64,000 bases of DNA, from the NCBI RefSeq assembly GCF_030867095.1, contig NC_081835.1, forward strand, positions 47,165,892 to 47,229,891, given 5' to 3'. Shown piece by piece: positions 29,513-41,935 of the stretch. Source of the DNA: Alligator mississippiensis (taxonomy: Eukaryota; Chordata; Crocodylia; Alligatoridae). Both the position numbers and the translations under genes were made by a program. The notes under the pieces were generated by a model that worked only from the letters and a program-made list of their open reading frames with translations, made no database searches and was not told where the DNA came from. How positions within the stretch are numbered: position 1 is the first letter of the stretch; each line of letters opens with the position of its first letter.

Positions 29513-32500
29513 CTAGGCCTTATGGAGAGGACAAAGAGTGAAGCTCTTAACAACATGTCACCAGTGCTCATAAAACCCCTCTCACTGGCTCTTACATTTT
29601 TGGCTTGCTAAACATATGAGTAGGTAACAAGGTGCACTCAAACCCCTGCCTCAGTACCAAGCTCTACTTTTATGACCTGGTGGCCACCAACAACTGACTG
29701 AACAGCTCACTAACCCCAAGCTAAGTAAGCGCTTTTATTATTCCAAGCAGGTTTTGTAGAAGAAAACTCAACAGTATATGCGTGAAAAGCCGCTTTCCTG
29801 AAACAGCAGGGGCTTCCCTGATCAGTGGCAGCATTCAAGAGGCTGCCAGTGGAATTACAATAAACTGGCACTGCAGTGAAAGTAGCACACAGACCCCTGT
29901 GTGCTATCAGCCCTATCAAGCACATAGGGGCTTTACCAAATCCCCAAATGTGCTCTATACTTACCTTGAATCTAGCAGAAGCAGGCTCAGATCCAGGTAC
30001 CCCACCCAGCTCTTCCCAGATGTAAGTTCTAACCCCCGCTCTAAGAAAATTAATGCAGCAGTGTCCAAATACAGCCTGTCGAATATTAAAACACAACTAG
30101 AAGCTCCCCTCTCCCTGCTACTGCAGGGGATATTTTTTGCTGGCGATCTCAACTCACAAACAATTTTTATTCAACCATCAGTGGAGATGTGAGCATGGGC
30201 AAATACAAATGCAAGCACCCATCATATTTCATAAAATCCTCTCTCCCACTGGAGGTGCTAATTAAGTGCAGTCCTCAGACTCCTGGCATGATGCAGCCAT
30301 TGATCATAGGGGCTTGTCTAAATATGACTGACTGCTGTTGCTAAGCAGTATTGGTTAAATACAACATCCCTGTAGGATCACCAGGATTATACCAGTGCAA
30401 AGATGTATATACCCTGTGGCTTACACCTGTAAAAGGTGGGGAATTCTGAATTACAAAACCTCCAAAGTCTACTTCAGGGGTGATGCATCAATCCTTGCTC
30501 AGGGCTGGACCTAAAATCACATTCTAGCCCTAAGTGAAAAATAGCCCATATCCACAGGGATGCCTGCTCTGCATTCCATAAAAGACCCATCATTCTGTCT
30601 GGTCTAATCCTGAAGGATAAAATGTCTGCACAACAATCTGCTTATTGAGAGTGTTCCAACTTGCAGTAGCTGATCATTAAAAAGATCTTGCAGGCTAAAA
30701 CTAGCACTGTCCCTGCTCTGTGCTTCACTGTCGCTCAGAGGTGACAACACATGCATATTTCCCTGCTGTGTTCCTCTGCTCTGCTCTTGAAAGCAGGTAG
30801 CAAAATGAAAATTACAAATGTCCTAGCCTCTCTATTCAATGTTTACGAATTTTGTAAATTTCACCTAGCTACAAGAATGAATCAGGCACACACAGCAGGG
30901 GAAGCATTACATACACGCCTGAGATAGCAGGGAATAACTGCATGCTGGGTTATTACTGTAGGGTTCAAGCCAATGCACAATTTTGAGTGGCTGATTTAAA
31001 AAAAATATCAGATAATAAATCAAGGTTACCATGATGCAAGTCCTTTAAGTGAAACAAAGTAAATGAGCAGAGTGGGGAGACAAGGAGAGAGAATCAATAA
31101 CCCCCCCACAAGCCAGAAAGTCCCACTGTCTCCTCCCAGTCTTTCTTTTGCTTGGCAACAGGAAGCTCATACCCTGAAGAATGAATTTTCCATGGAGGAT
31201 TTGGGTTTTATTAGTTATTTTATGCTCTGGCCATATCTATTTTAGCAGCACAGCAGGATTGATTGGTATCAGCTGAGATCCAAGGACTCCTGATGAATCA
31301 CTGCTGGACTCTTTTATGCTTGCTGCACCAATGCAGAAGAGCAAGAGTAATGCAAAATGACTCTGCTGTGGTTTTCTCAATATGTCAGCTCAGTAGCCAG
31401 GAGGTCAGGGGGAGAGGGCCAGAGATGGACCTAGGTGGCATGGCAAGTTCCCATCCTCACCTTTCACTTCTGTAGACCCAGATTCAAACCGTGTTCAGTT
31501 CAAAAAGCGAAAACCACCATGGGACTCATCCTAGTCTTTATCAGCGAACATAACAAGGCTCCCCCAATTTAGCACAATTGGCAGTCTCTGCCCAGACCTG
31601 AAATAGTCCGGATCGGCAGCAGTCCATGCTGTGTTCCACTGACAGCTGTGTGGAGGAAGTGTGTACCACGCCTACCCACAGAGGGCCTAATTCTCCACTG
31701 CCTTGCACCTTGGGTAGTCATTTACACCTCCGGAAAGTCCTTCATGATCACTAAATTTATTCCCCAATTAAAACAAAACCCTACTCAGTGTCCTGCCTGA
31801 AAAACATCCATCTGTCAGGCCCTCACAGATGCACAGAAGGAGGCACTAACGTATATGACTGACTAATGTAAAATTAATGTGTGTTATCCAAAATAGAGAA
31901 CAAAATTAGGCCTTGAAAATTTTACTAGACAAAAGGAATAAAACAGCAAGGCAGAATCTGATATAACTGATGGAGGCTTTGGAAGTCTAGGCATCCAGAC
32001 CCTTGCCATCCCAGCAGCTGACAAGTGTTTGAGATGCTATCATTAGGCTCTACTTGGGGTTTCCATATCTCATACTATTTGCCAGCTAATAGATATATGA
32101 TGAAGCTGATGGTTCCCCTTAACTATTCGCTGGTGAAGAAGCTGTCTTGTCCCATTTCTGAAACCTCCAAGCTGCTTTATGGAAAGATATTCTTAGACAC
32201 CCTGCTTCCTTCTCAGCCACCTGATTCCTGCAATGGGGAGGGATGCAAGGGGCAGCAATCTGCTCTAACTCTCCCCCATTCTCCACACTGTCAATTCTCT
32301 CCCTCAAGCATTGTCTGCTGCTGCTGCTCTTGGCTTTCCTAAGCACCTGCAGTGTTAAATGGACACATTTCTGCTTGGAGGATTTTGACTAATAGCAAGG
32401 AAATTGCCCAGAGTCCTGTTAATTTCAATTCCTCATACTTTGACAGGGACAGGAAAGCAGGTTGTGGGCAGGCTGATTGGTTTACACTAATTTCATATTT

Positions 32501-33835
32501 AGGAGATTTTGTCTGGAATCACAAGTACTAAGAAGAGGGAGATTTTCAAAGTCACAAAAAAGAATTAAACACCCAACTGTTATCAAATGTTAGAGTGATT
32601 CAGAGGCCCAACTTCCATTATACCTTTGCAAATTTCACCCCCAAACCATTCATTCTGCAGAAATTGATGGTCTAACCCTCCCTTTCCCATATCTCTTCTG
32701 CCTCCCCTACCTTACCTTCCCAACACTAACCCAGAAAGCTTTCCCATTCATTACTAGCAAATGGTTACAGGCTTTTTCAAGTCCTGCACAAAATCATCAT
32801 GGTTTTACCCGTAATGAGCATGTTGAATCCCTTCACCACTGCTGAACTTTCCAGCCAAAGAAAGTGCATATTCTTTCACACCTGAAAAGTATGCTTCCTG
32901 GATACACCTGGTATATCATATTATGCAGAGGTGGTTAAATGGGACTATACAAAATGAGAGCATATTATAATGGAACTGCTGACACAACATTAGCTACAGT
33001 GTGTGTGTCATGATGGCAAAACTATAATTACAATTTCACAGTAAATCCAGGTTTTACATATCCAAGAAGTCAAACTCCCACACATTTTTCTCGCTGTCTG
33101 GTATGAGCTTTTGATCTATTGCCTCCACTTGAATTTTTGATCCAAAGTTTCAAAGAAGCGGACTAAAAAAAACCAATCTTTTTTTAATGTGGTTCAAAAG
33201 GGCTTGGTAGTTGTAATAGGCAAACAGAAAATTACTTTTCAAAAACTAATCAATTCCAACAACAAGAAAAGGTTAAAAGGGTGAAATCAGATAGATAGAA
33301 AATTAATACTGCTCCCTCTCAAATCTATCTATGCATTCATAATGTTGCAATCCACATAGAAACTAGACACAAAATACATGGAATTCTTTCTTGCTTTAAT
33401 ACATGAATTCAAATACAGTGATAGGTACTCTACAGGTCTTTAAATTTCTCAGTCTACTTGAAATTTCACCTCCTTCAACATTAAATTAAAAGCTGTTTCA
33501 GGTCCTACACCAGCCCCATCCCCTTGACAGTTCGTGCAGTTTCACAATCATGCTGATTCTGAGTTTTTTATAAAATTTTCTCCTCTTGCTGTACGAAAGA
33601 ATCATATGAACAGCAATGGAAATGGGCCATACAGGAGAAACAATGCAACATGCAACAAAGAAAGTGTTGCCAAATGTGCAAGGAAATCAAGCCAAATACA
33701 AGTGGGGTAAGTTAGATTGCTAATATTATCTTTACTCCTACCAACCTTGGCTGTTAGATTTGCAACAAAATTCAGCATAAAGTGTTCAGGCAGCAACCCT
33801 AACAATACCTATTTTAAAATAAAATGCAATCCCTT
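29513..33835. other. Upstream of DNAH1; no gene recognised
   Basis: I found no coding exon I can support. A repeat fragment with GGGCCTAATTCTCCACTGCC lies at about 31684-31735 and is shared with 41456-41935. The remaining frames are short and without recognisable domains. Upstream DNAH1 exons or 5' UTR may be hidden here. Confidence 0.5.
31684..31735 (+). repeat. Fragment of MITE-like repeat (TTCTCCACTGCCTTGCACC)
   Basis: GGGCCTAATTCTCCACTGCC followed by TTGCACCTTGGGTAGTC is similar to the ends of the element at about 41456-41935. Only one end is present. Confidence 0.5.
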
Positions 33836-34320
33836 CTGTCACAAACCTGACTGCAGGGGCCCCCCAGGGTTGCCTGTGCACTGTTGGGTTACGTAAGAAT
33901 TTTTCAGGTCCCCCTTTCTGCAGAGGGAGCTGGCCTGGAGTATCACTCACCTAGAAATCCTTTCCACAGGCAATTAGTAAGGAGACAAATAACAAAAAGC
34001 AAACAGGATAACACAAACAGAACTGACTATAATTTGGAGACAGGAAACAAGACCCTCAGCTAGCAACACTTTAGCCTTTCTGAGAGGCTTGCCAGCATCT
34101 CCAGAAATCAGCCTGATTTCTGCCAGTCCTGACCCTGGGGGTCTTCTTGGCCCTTCCTAACCCACATTAACTGCCAAGCCCCTTGCAGCTTGCCCCCGAA
34201 CTGCATTCTCAACAGTCACCGGAACCCTCCAGAAAGTTCTGGCCCACCCAAGGCGCCCGGCGCTGCTCTGGCTGCACGGACCAATCCTAACCGCATCCCA
34301 AACCTTAATGACACACACTC

Positions 34321-34579
34321 GGCACATCTACACGAGACACTTACTGCTACGTAGCCTACTAACACCGCACAGTAGCATGTTGGTCAAAAACCATGCTAAC
34401 ATGCTACTGCATCGTGTTATTAGGCTACTGTGCAGTAAGCGCCACAAGAAAAACCCCCATGTGCTGGCGCTACTGCGCAGTAGCACAAGTTACTACGTAC
34501 ATAGTTACCACTTGGTTAACCAAGTACAAAACTTGATGTGCAGTAACTAGAGCACATTAACGAACATGCAGACATGCCC
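34321..34579. mobile_element. Chompy-like (Harbinger-type) hairpin MITE
   Basis: The ends GGCACATCTACACGAGACAC and CATGCAGACATGCC are imperfect inverted repeats. The interior is a near-complete palindrome (about 34336-34442) built of CTACTGTGCAGTAAGC and GTAGCATG motifs. This matches the style of Chompy MITEs described from crocodilians; the assignment is from memory. There is no coding capacity. Confidence 0.65.
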
Positions 34580-35054
34580 ACTGACAACACAATGTGATCC
34601 AAACCTGCACGAGTCAGTACAAAGTGCTGAGGCAGCCACCATAGCAACACATTCAAAAGCAATCGCTTCTGCCTATCCTGAATGGATGCAGGACACTGCT
34701 GGCTTTGGCGTGTCCCAGTGCAACAACCGACGGACTACAAGGAAACACCCCCGCAGCCCATGGCCCCCCGCCACGTGACAGGGCTCCTGACGCCCGCCTG
34801 CACTGCGGAGCCCCACGACTGCCATGAACAGCGATCCCACCCAGACTTGATCCAGCGCTCGCGGGAATCAAAGGATCAGAGGCACCTGGCTGGACCGGGC
34901 CCCAGCCCATCACGAGGCTCTGTTGTCTCCATGGGCCAAAAAGGCCCTGATCCACAGCTACCCGGCAGAGGAAGCACCATGTGTCTGGGTCCAGAAGGCA
35001 GTTTTCCTTAAGCGTTCCTGGGGATCGCTGTTCTTCCGGCGCGGTTCAGGACCT

Positions 35055-35345
35055 GCCCAGGTGTTGGGGCTTAAAGCCCACTTTATGGAAATGGGAGGCT
35101 CCTCCCTAGCTTGCTCCTGCGGCCCTACTGCTGAGGGCAGGCAAAACTCAGGGGCATCCGAGCCCAGAGCCGCCGGGCTTGGGCCTGCACGTAGGATGCC
35201 TGCCAGAAGACTTTGGAAACATCCGAAGCGCCTGGCGGGGTGGAGGACATCTTCCAGTTGTTGGACCACTTACGGTTCTGGACTGACCCATGGATTTGGA
35301 CTTGATTTGGCTTGGAGCATGAAACATGTCTTTAAAAAAGAAAAG
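35055..35345 (+). repeat. Unclassified interspersed repeat, copy A
   Basis: Begins near AAAGCCCACTTTATGGAAAT and ends TGGATTTGGACTTGATTTGG with an A-rich tail. About 270 bp is shared, with maybe 20 percent difference, with 56800-57075. The A-rich end in both suggests a retroposed origin. Confidence 0.7.
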
Positions 35346-35369
35346 AAAAAAGACGCATGCAGCGCAGAA

Positions 35370-36060
35370 GGGGGATGGCGGAGGCAGGAGCAGGGGCTGG
35401 GGCGCAGGATCCCTCCCTGCTGGCTCCGGAGCAACTCCAGCCGAGCCGGGGGTGGGGGGCAGAGCCCAGCTCTGGGGCTGAGCAGAACAACCAGTGCCAC
35501 GCGACTTTCATGTGGGGAGCCCCCCCGGGGCCCAGAGGCGGCCGCTGCCCCGGGACAGGAGCCCTCGCCGCCGCCCCCGGCCCGGCCCGGCCCGCGCCCC
35601 CACGCACGCACCGCGCCGTCTCGCAGCGCCCCGTCTCCAAAGTGCGGACGCCAGAACCCGTTGCTAAGGGGCTGAACCATTCCGGCCGGCCGGGGGAGGG
35701 CGGACGGGTACTCGACACCTCCTCCCCGAGTGACACGGGGAACAAGCCCCCAGCCCCACATGGCACTTCTCTCCGCCAGGTCTCTGCCTGCCTGCGGTTC
35801 GCCTGGCTCTGAACGTGCCGCTTCCCCTCCGTCCCCCAGCTTGGGATTATGGTCGAGTCCAAGCAGAGCCCCGAAGTGGAGGAGGGAAGAGTGTCCCAAG
35901 CTAAACCCGGAAGTGGGCCTCTCTTGTCTCCAGGGAGGACACTCTGTGGTCTAGGCAGCATCTTAGGCTGGGTCGGGGACCGGTGGGGACTGAGCGCGGG
36001 GGCTTCCACAGCTGTCCTGTGTGGCCCTGTTCCATAGCCGCCTCCCTTCAGCTGGGCTGT
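35370..36060. promoter_or_regulatory. CpG-rich segment, candidate promoter
   Basis: GC content rises sharply and CpG is frequent (35480-35720 has runs such as CCGCCGCCCCCGGCCCGG and GCGCCGTCTCGCAGCGCC). This is rare in the rest of the window outside transposons and fits an unmethylated CpG island. It lies about 5.9 kb upstream of the first visible DNAH1 exon, so it could be the DNAH1 promoter or that of an unseen plus-strand gene. Long frames on both strands here are expected from high GC and carry no recognised domain. Confidence 0.55.
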
Positions 36061-36274
36061 TCTGGGCTCTGGAAGTGTGATGTGCTTCCCTCCTCACCGG
36101 CATCAGGGACAACAGGAGCCCCAGTGGCTTGACAGTGTTGCCAAGTGTATGAGAATTGTTGTATTTGTACAATAATTTCAACCCTTGTACAATATACAAA
36201 TCAATAATAGCAAAAGTGCTCAAACTGTACAAGGGGTTTAGGAAGAGCACACACCAACTGCTGCAGCTTCCTTA

Positions 36275-36500
36275 GCCGGACGAAGGGTTTTTGAACCCGA
36301 AAGCTTGCTTAATAACTATTCTTCAACCATTTGGGTTGGTCTAATAAAAGATATCAAATTCACCCAAGGAACCTTGTCAAACTGTACAATAATTTTTGTG
36401 GCAGGTATCCAGGCTGTAGCCATATTAGTCTAGAGGAAAAAGCAATCTGGATAGGGTTACAGGTAATATAACAGATATCATCTCTACCATGAGCCCAGAT
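36275..36500. repeat. SINE-like repeat pieces (GGTCTAATAAAAGATATC family)
   Basis: Contains GAAGGGTTTTTGAACCCGAA, AGCTTGC, then TTGGTCTAATAAAAGATATC, followed at 36405 by TAGCCATATTAGTCTAGAGG and AAGCAATCTGG. The first part is the 3' half and the second the 5' part of the family also seen at 47126-47404 and 47648-47765. Confidence 0.6.
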
Positions 36501-36917
36501 TGCAATAATTTTTGAGGCAGTTAATTGATGCAGCATATGCAAAACGCAAGTCATTCTCAGGGAGTCTTAACCAACTTTGGGGTTTGCTGTCAGCACTTTC
36601 TTACGACTGCTTGCCTTGAAATAAAGAAATATTTCAACTTTGATGACCTTGTTCTCATTCACTCAGTGGAGATTTACAGTGAGCAATATAAAGTAAATAA
36701 GAACACGATTTATTTGTATTATTTGCATACTTATTTGCATATTTTCTTGTGTACAATAGTTTTTCAGCAAATACGACAATTCTGACCTTCCAATATGGCA
36801 ATTTCATATTTAAGACCTGGCAGCACTGGTGGCTGTTGCCTGCATGTTGCAGTGGGAGGCATCTAGCACTTGGTACTTATGCAATGGCTAGCGCGAGGGG
36901 ACCTTGAGCATCTTGGA

Positions 36918-37500
36918 CAGGGGTGTCAAACATATGGCCCACAGGCCACATTTGGCTTGTGCATCTGGCCTCTGTGATGTGGCCTGGAGGTTGCTGGCCT
37001 GAGCCCATGCCCCAGCCCTGGCCCAGCCCCACCATACTGCATGTGCTGCAGGCAGCGTGGGGTTGGTGCAGGGCACTGTGTGCAGCACCAAGTCCAGTCC
37101 ATACACTGCGGGCAGTGCAGACTCCCCACCAGTCACGTGCCAGCTGTGGTGCCTTCTGGCGTTGAAGTAGTGGCGATGCATAGGGCGTGCACATGCACCC
37201 TGAGAGTGCCAGTGCATCCCCTGACCAGCTGCGCTCACGGCCTAGGCGATGGGCAGAGGGACAGGCGGGAATGCCGGTGCCCCCCCCGCAAGCATCAGCC
37301 AATCGCTGCAGCCGCTCCCAGAAGCAGCTGCAGCAATTGGCTGCAGCAATTGGTCACAAGGGTTCCCCCAGGCAGTGAGATCTGCCACAGGGGACCCCTC
37401 GCAGCAGCAAGATCAGGGCCCCCACTGGTTGGCGGGATTGGCCGCGGGGAGACCCCCCCCCTCCCAACTAGGGCAGCACCAGTCGCCCATGCCTTGAAGA
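36918..37500. repeat. hAT-like element fragment, GC-rich, one end visible
   Basis: Starts CAGGGGTGTCAAACATATGG, a common hAT-type terminus, and continues into GC-rich sequence with GCAGCAATTGGCTGCAGC. The inverted partner (a GACACCCCTG-type end) was not found, so the right boundary is a guess. Frames at 36877-37505 are chance. Confidence 0.5.
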
Positions 37501-37556
37501 AATGAAAAGAAAGATCAGTCTGGGAGAAGAGTGATTTGTTACAAAGTAGGGCTGTT

Positions 37557-37970
37557 CATAGATTCATAGATCGTAAGGGGCTGGAAGGGACCTTGTAGAT
37601 CGGGGTGGGCAAAATTCAGCCCGTGGGCCAAATGCAGCCCGCCAGGCCATTCTATCCAGCCCGCAGGGCCCCTAAAAAATTTAGAAAATTAATATTTAGC
37701 TGCCCCGGGCTGTCTGTTATGCGGCCCTCGATGGCTTGCCAAAACTCAGTAAGCAGCCCTTCGCCCGAAATAATTGCTTGCCCCTGTTGCAGATCATCGA
37801 AGCCAGTCCCCCTGCACTAGGCAGGAAAAGACAACTCCCCAGCAAGGTGACTGTTCAGTCTCCTTTTGAAGCCACCAACAGATTTGGAAATTTAGAGAGA
37901 ATCCTAACTGAGATAGAGTTGTATGCAAAGTACAGGGGAGGCTTTCAAAAGTGTGTGGCTAATTGATCCC
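37557..37970 (-). repeat. CR1 LINE 3' end, interrupted by a MITE
   Basis: In reverse orientation: the CR1 3' terminus (TTCATAGATTCATAGATC) and GGGGCTGGAAGGGACCTTG, then after the insertion GATCATCGAAGCCAGTCCCC and TCCTTTTGAAGCCACC. Removing 37601-37786 plus one copy of the duplication restores a normal CR1 reading. Confidence 0.85.
37601..37786. mobile_element. hAT-type MITE inside a CR1 3' end
   Basis: Starts CGGGGTGGGCAAAATTCAGC and ends ATTGCTTGCCCCTG, an imperfect CAGGGGTGGGCAA-type inverted repeat. Flanks TTGTAGAT (37593-37600) and TTGCAGAT (37787-37794) form an 8-bp duplication with one mismatch. Confidence 0.85.
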
Positions 37971-38909
37971 ATAGCTCTGCCCTCTTTCACATAGACTCTT
38001 TCTCCACCTGCACGGTGTTGTTTTACATGTAGTGTGCATATACACCTCTATAATCATACTTATTTGGGCAGTAATGTCCAGTTCCTACCAGGACTCAGGA
38101 GACCACTTCTCCAAAGTAAAAAGGGAACTAGGGATGAAAAGTGCTATGTAGGAGCAAAGTAGGATTAGCATCCACAAAGTGTTTCTCTACAAGATGCACC
38201 TTTGTAAGCATGCAAGTTATATAGCACAATGCACAGAATATGACTACTGTAGTAATGTCCAAAAACCACAGCAAGCTTGAAACTACTCCCCTATGTAGTA
38301 GTAGAGGGTCACTTCCCCGAAGACAGCTTGTAGTCAAAAAGGGTATGAAAAAGAATACAACACTCGAGGAAGTTTTTGTGATGAAAATAAAACCAAGTCT
38401 TGTTTATTTCTTGGATTATGAGTAGATGGGAAGGGGGTTTTAAGGAGAAAAAGCTAAAAACATAAGAAGATAAAAAAGGGGTATTAATGGAAGAGAAGAA
38501 AATGGAGTAGATGGGATAAATCCAATCCGACTTCATTGCCCAAAGGAACCTGTGTAATGGTGGGTGAAAGGAAGAAGACCAACTGCTACTTCTGTACCCT
38601 GAATCTTTATCTACTGCAGCAGAAATCCCTTCCCCCCACATCCCTATTTGCTTTTAGCCAGGCAGGCAGGTGTGAAGTTATTGCTCCTGCAGTATAAAAC
38701 CTGCTGTCATGCAATTCAGCTGCCGAAGAAGTTGGATCTGGAGTTATGAGGTGCTGCAGCGCACAGTGGGAGGGAATGCTATGCAGATTATCAGCACTAG
38801 CTTACCCAGAACAGACAAGATAACAGACACTAATTCTGCATTTAGGTCCACTGCTTAATGCAGCAGCCACCCAGAAACCTGTTGTGGACAGGGGCTATAT
38901 TCCTTAGAG

Positions 38910-39309
38910 CAGCTACCCCCGGCACACGTGCCAGATCACGGCACACAACGGCATTTTGCTTAGTATGCATGCAGCACAGCAGATAGCAGAGGAGCTGCAA
39001 GTGGCCTGATCCTTGTTGTGGCAGTGTAGCCTTGGCGCCTTCCCCACCATCCGCCTCCAGGCATGCATGCATCTGCTGCCGGCAATGAGCTAGGCTGGGA
39101 CTCTGTAGATCCCCGCGCAGCTGCTTGCAAGCTCTGTGGTAGGCATGCATGCCTCGGGGCAGACAGTGAAGAAGGGGCTGGAGCTGCGCTGCCACAGCAA
39201 GGATTGGGCCCCTCACAGCTCCTCCACTGTACGTCCTTGGCACACCAACATCTTACAAGTGGAGGTTGCGGGTGTTTTTGACACTGCCCAAAAACATAGT
39301 TGACCCCTA
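38910..39309. mobile_element. Foldback hAT-like element with a perfect 8-bp target duplication
   Basis: Flanked by identical CCTTAGAG at 38902-38909 and 39310-39317. Starts CAGCTACCCCCGGCACACG and ends AAACATAGTTGACCCCTA. Inside, GGAGCTGCAAGTGGCCTGAT and TTGTTGTGGCAG pair with the reverse of GCTGCCACAGCAAGGATTGG, and a centre around GGCATGCATGC repeats inverted, so much of it folds on itself. Confidence 0.75.
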
Positions 39310-39317
39310 CCTTAGAG

Positions 39318-41455
39318 GACTGGGGCAGAGAGCCAGACCACAAGGAGGCAGCAGAGCTCACACAATGAACACAGGACTGGATAATAGTCTTGCATTAAAC
39401 TTTGTCAGTGAAGGGGAGCTCTGCATACAAGTGATCCTGAACAGTGCAGTCAAGCTAGCCAGGAAGCGTTTGTGCATTCAGAATATCTGCAAGCAATAAA
39501 ATGTCAGTAATAAAATGCGGGGAACAGTGAAATGGAAGCCGCAGCAGCACAGCAGCCTCTTGCTGCAGGAAGCCTCTTCCAGTAACACATGGACCCTCCT
39601 TCACAACTGTACACTCCGTTCCCCAGAAGCTGAGGTCATAGAAGCCATAACTCCCAGTGCTGAATGGCTTCATGCTCCTGCCCAAGCAGCAGCTGCTTAG
39701 GACAAGTCCAGGGGTGGATTCCCCATGCTTACACCAAGACCTCATTCCTTATTGAAAAGGCTTGCATTGGTTATATTTGATATAACCGTGTATATCCCAC
39801 ATGGCGTTCCTACCAGTCAGGTTCCAGTTCATTTTACTCTCTGATAGGGAGCAGAGAGGTGGACTAGGTAAATCCCAAATGAGTTTTGCTAATGGAAGAG
39901 CCCAGGCAATGTATCTCAGGCCCCCTCTCCTCTACACAGGGAGAAGTCTGAATTCACAGCAGGTCTTCACTGTCCCTGTGGTTCATCTTGTCTCATTTTA
40001 CCGTGCATTTCAAGGTTCAATACAGAATGCTTCAGTGAGTCAGAAGATGAAAGCCTAAAAGTCTAACTGGCTGGGCCTTCAGAAAACTATCGGGCCGTAA
40101 CAGAGACCAGACGGATGTGTGATGGACTATGGTCTCTGTCTGTGTGTACCGATGGCTTCCCTGCTCTGCTCATCTAAGATCCACAAGTGTGTGACCCCGG
40201 AGGAATCGTGGGGGTGGTTCAGAGTCACCATGCTCAAGCAGCTATCCTGTGCCCACAGGGATATTGTTTTAATTCCAGGTGTCTCAGAGGACTGGCTTGA
40301 TCCAGGGGTGGGGAGTTAAGTCCAGATATGTCTGTGCAGAGTTTTGGTAGTTTGCAGCTGACTTAGCTACCTTAATTTCTTTGTAAGTTTCTGTGTTCAT
40401 TGTTGTATAGTGCAACTGCAGTCAGGGTATCTGGTGTGAGGGGGGCAACACCAGCTGGGTTGGGGAAAGACTAGGAAGCTGTTCGCTGAAAGAGCTCTCT
40501 CCTGCTCCTTTGCTGGGCCTTGGCTCTGACACTTCTAGATAGCACTGCATTGGTCTGGAGCTCCTTGGAGCCTTTGTTGAACTCTGCTTTATCAGGGGTT
40601 CAGTTATGAATCCTGCTGCATGCCAACACTGAGGAGAAAGAAGTCCCTTGACTCCTCTGACCAGCTTAGCCACACTGACAAAGCCTCCATGGGGGAGAGA
40701 GCTGCCACCTATGCGCGCTTCATGCCCCTCCCATGCAGGTGAGTTGACAGGAGTAGGGATCAACCATGGCTCTGCCTCCACAGCACAGCTGCAAGGAGAA
40801 GCAGTCTGCACCAGCTGGCACAGACTGTACCCCATTCAGCACAAGGGGGGAAAGCTAAATCAGACCATAAAGCAAGATCAGCTGGAAGTTGTCCTTCACT
40901 TGAGATGGAAAGCACCGTTATAGTCCTTTGTGAACAGTTCAAAGGTGCCAGCACAAGTGAGAGTCAGCAAAATCTGCCTGCACATCATATAACAGAGTTC
41001 TGATTGACCTCTGTTCTAGCTGGCCATTTAATCATCCTGTCTGAAAGTAGTCAAATCTGTTTGAATCAGGTATCAGGATTCAAAGGCAGCCCAGAAGAGT
41101 GATGCACAAAATGAGCAAATCATAAACCTCAGCCTGGAGGAAACAGTGTACAAAACCTTGCCTGCCTTCAGTGTATAAACAACCCAATTCCTTTTGTTAC
41201 ATAGTTGTAAAATCAGTGTATCCTGACCTGGTCCAAATTCTCCAAGAACCTATTTCCATGCTGCAGCACTAAGATAGCAGGCTTTATGCAGTACAATACA
41301 TGGAATGACCCTAAAGTCATGGCTGTATCAGAAATCACCACCTGGGTTGTGGATTACCTTTCAAAGCCATTACTGAAACTGCAGTAGGATTAAGAATGCC
41401 CTTCATATAGAAGTTCAAATATGTGTCTGACTTTCATGAACTTTAAAGATGACGG
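39318..41455. other. No gene recognised
   Basis: Unique-looking sequence with short frames only. I see no repeat I can name and no domain. Confidence 0.45.
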
Positions 41456-41935
41456 GCTGGATTCTTTACTGCCTTGTGTCATCATTTAAACTTATGTAAA
41501 GTTGGTGTGAAACACTATCAGGTATAGTAGCATTTCTCCATCCACCCATTGGCAATGTGTCAGGGAGGAATGGATGGGGGAGATATGTGCCCCCTGCAAA
41601 TGTCTGCGCCAACAGTGAGGCATGGGGCTGCAGCCTGGCTGGAACCAGGGCCTGGCAGCAGTGTGGGGTGGTGTGGCAGCAGTTCAATTTCTTGTACCAA
41701 CAGTGGGATGTGGGGCTGCAGCCTGGCTGGATCCAACACCTGGCAGCAATGGGGGTGGCAGTGGTACAAAGTTGTGCCCTCCCCTCACTGCGGTAACGGC
41801 ACAGAGTTGTGCCTGCCCCCCACCCCACTGTCAGCAATTACGTGTTACCTATGCACCCACCTAGCACACATTCTGCAGAAGGGGTGTACATGACTACATG
41901 AGGTGCAAGACCATTGGAGAATCACTCCCCTAGCT
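41456..41935. mobile_element. MITE-like element with TTCTTTACTGCCTTG / CTTGCACC ends and a tandem duplication
   Basis: The left end GGCTGGATTCTTTACTGCCT and the reverse of the right end (GATTCTCCAATGGTCTTGCA) look like a diverged inverted repeat, and the same motif occurs at 31684. Inside, a segment of about 90 bp with GGGGCTGCAGCCTGGCTGGA is present twice in tandem (about 41607-41780). Frames there are chance. Confidence 0.5.
41607..41785. repeat. Two-copy tandem duplication, about 90 bp
   Basis: Both copies contain CCAACAGTG, GGGGCTGCAGCCTGGCTGGA and CCTGGCAGCA, at a spacing of about 88-92 bp, with scattered differences. Confidence 0.75.

Noticed and set aside
33838-34305. Possible solo LTR beginning TGTCACAAACC
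   Set aside because: Only a TGTCACA-like start is suggestive; no matching end, promoter motifs or duplication could be found.
35332-36009. Frames of 150-250 codons on both strands as possible genes
   Set aside because: High GC removes stops by chance on both strands; no recognised domain or splice structure. Treated as a CpG-rich segment.
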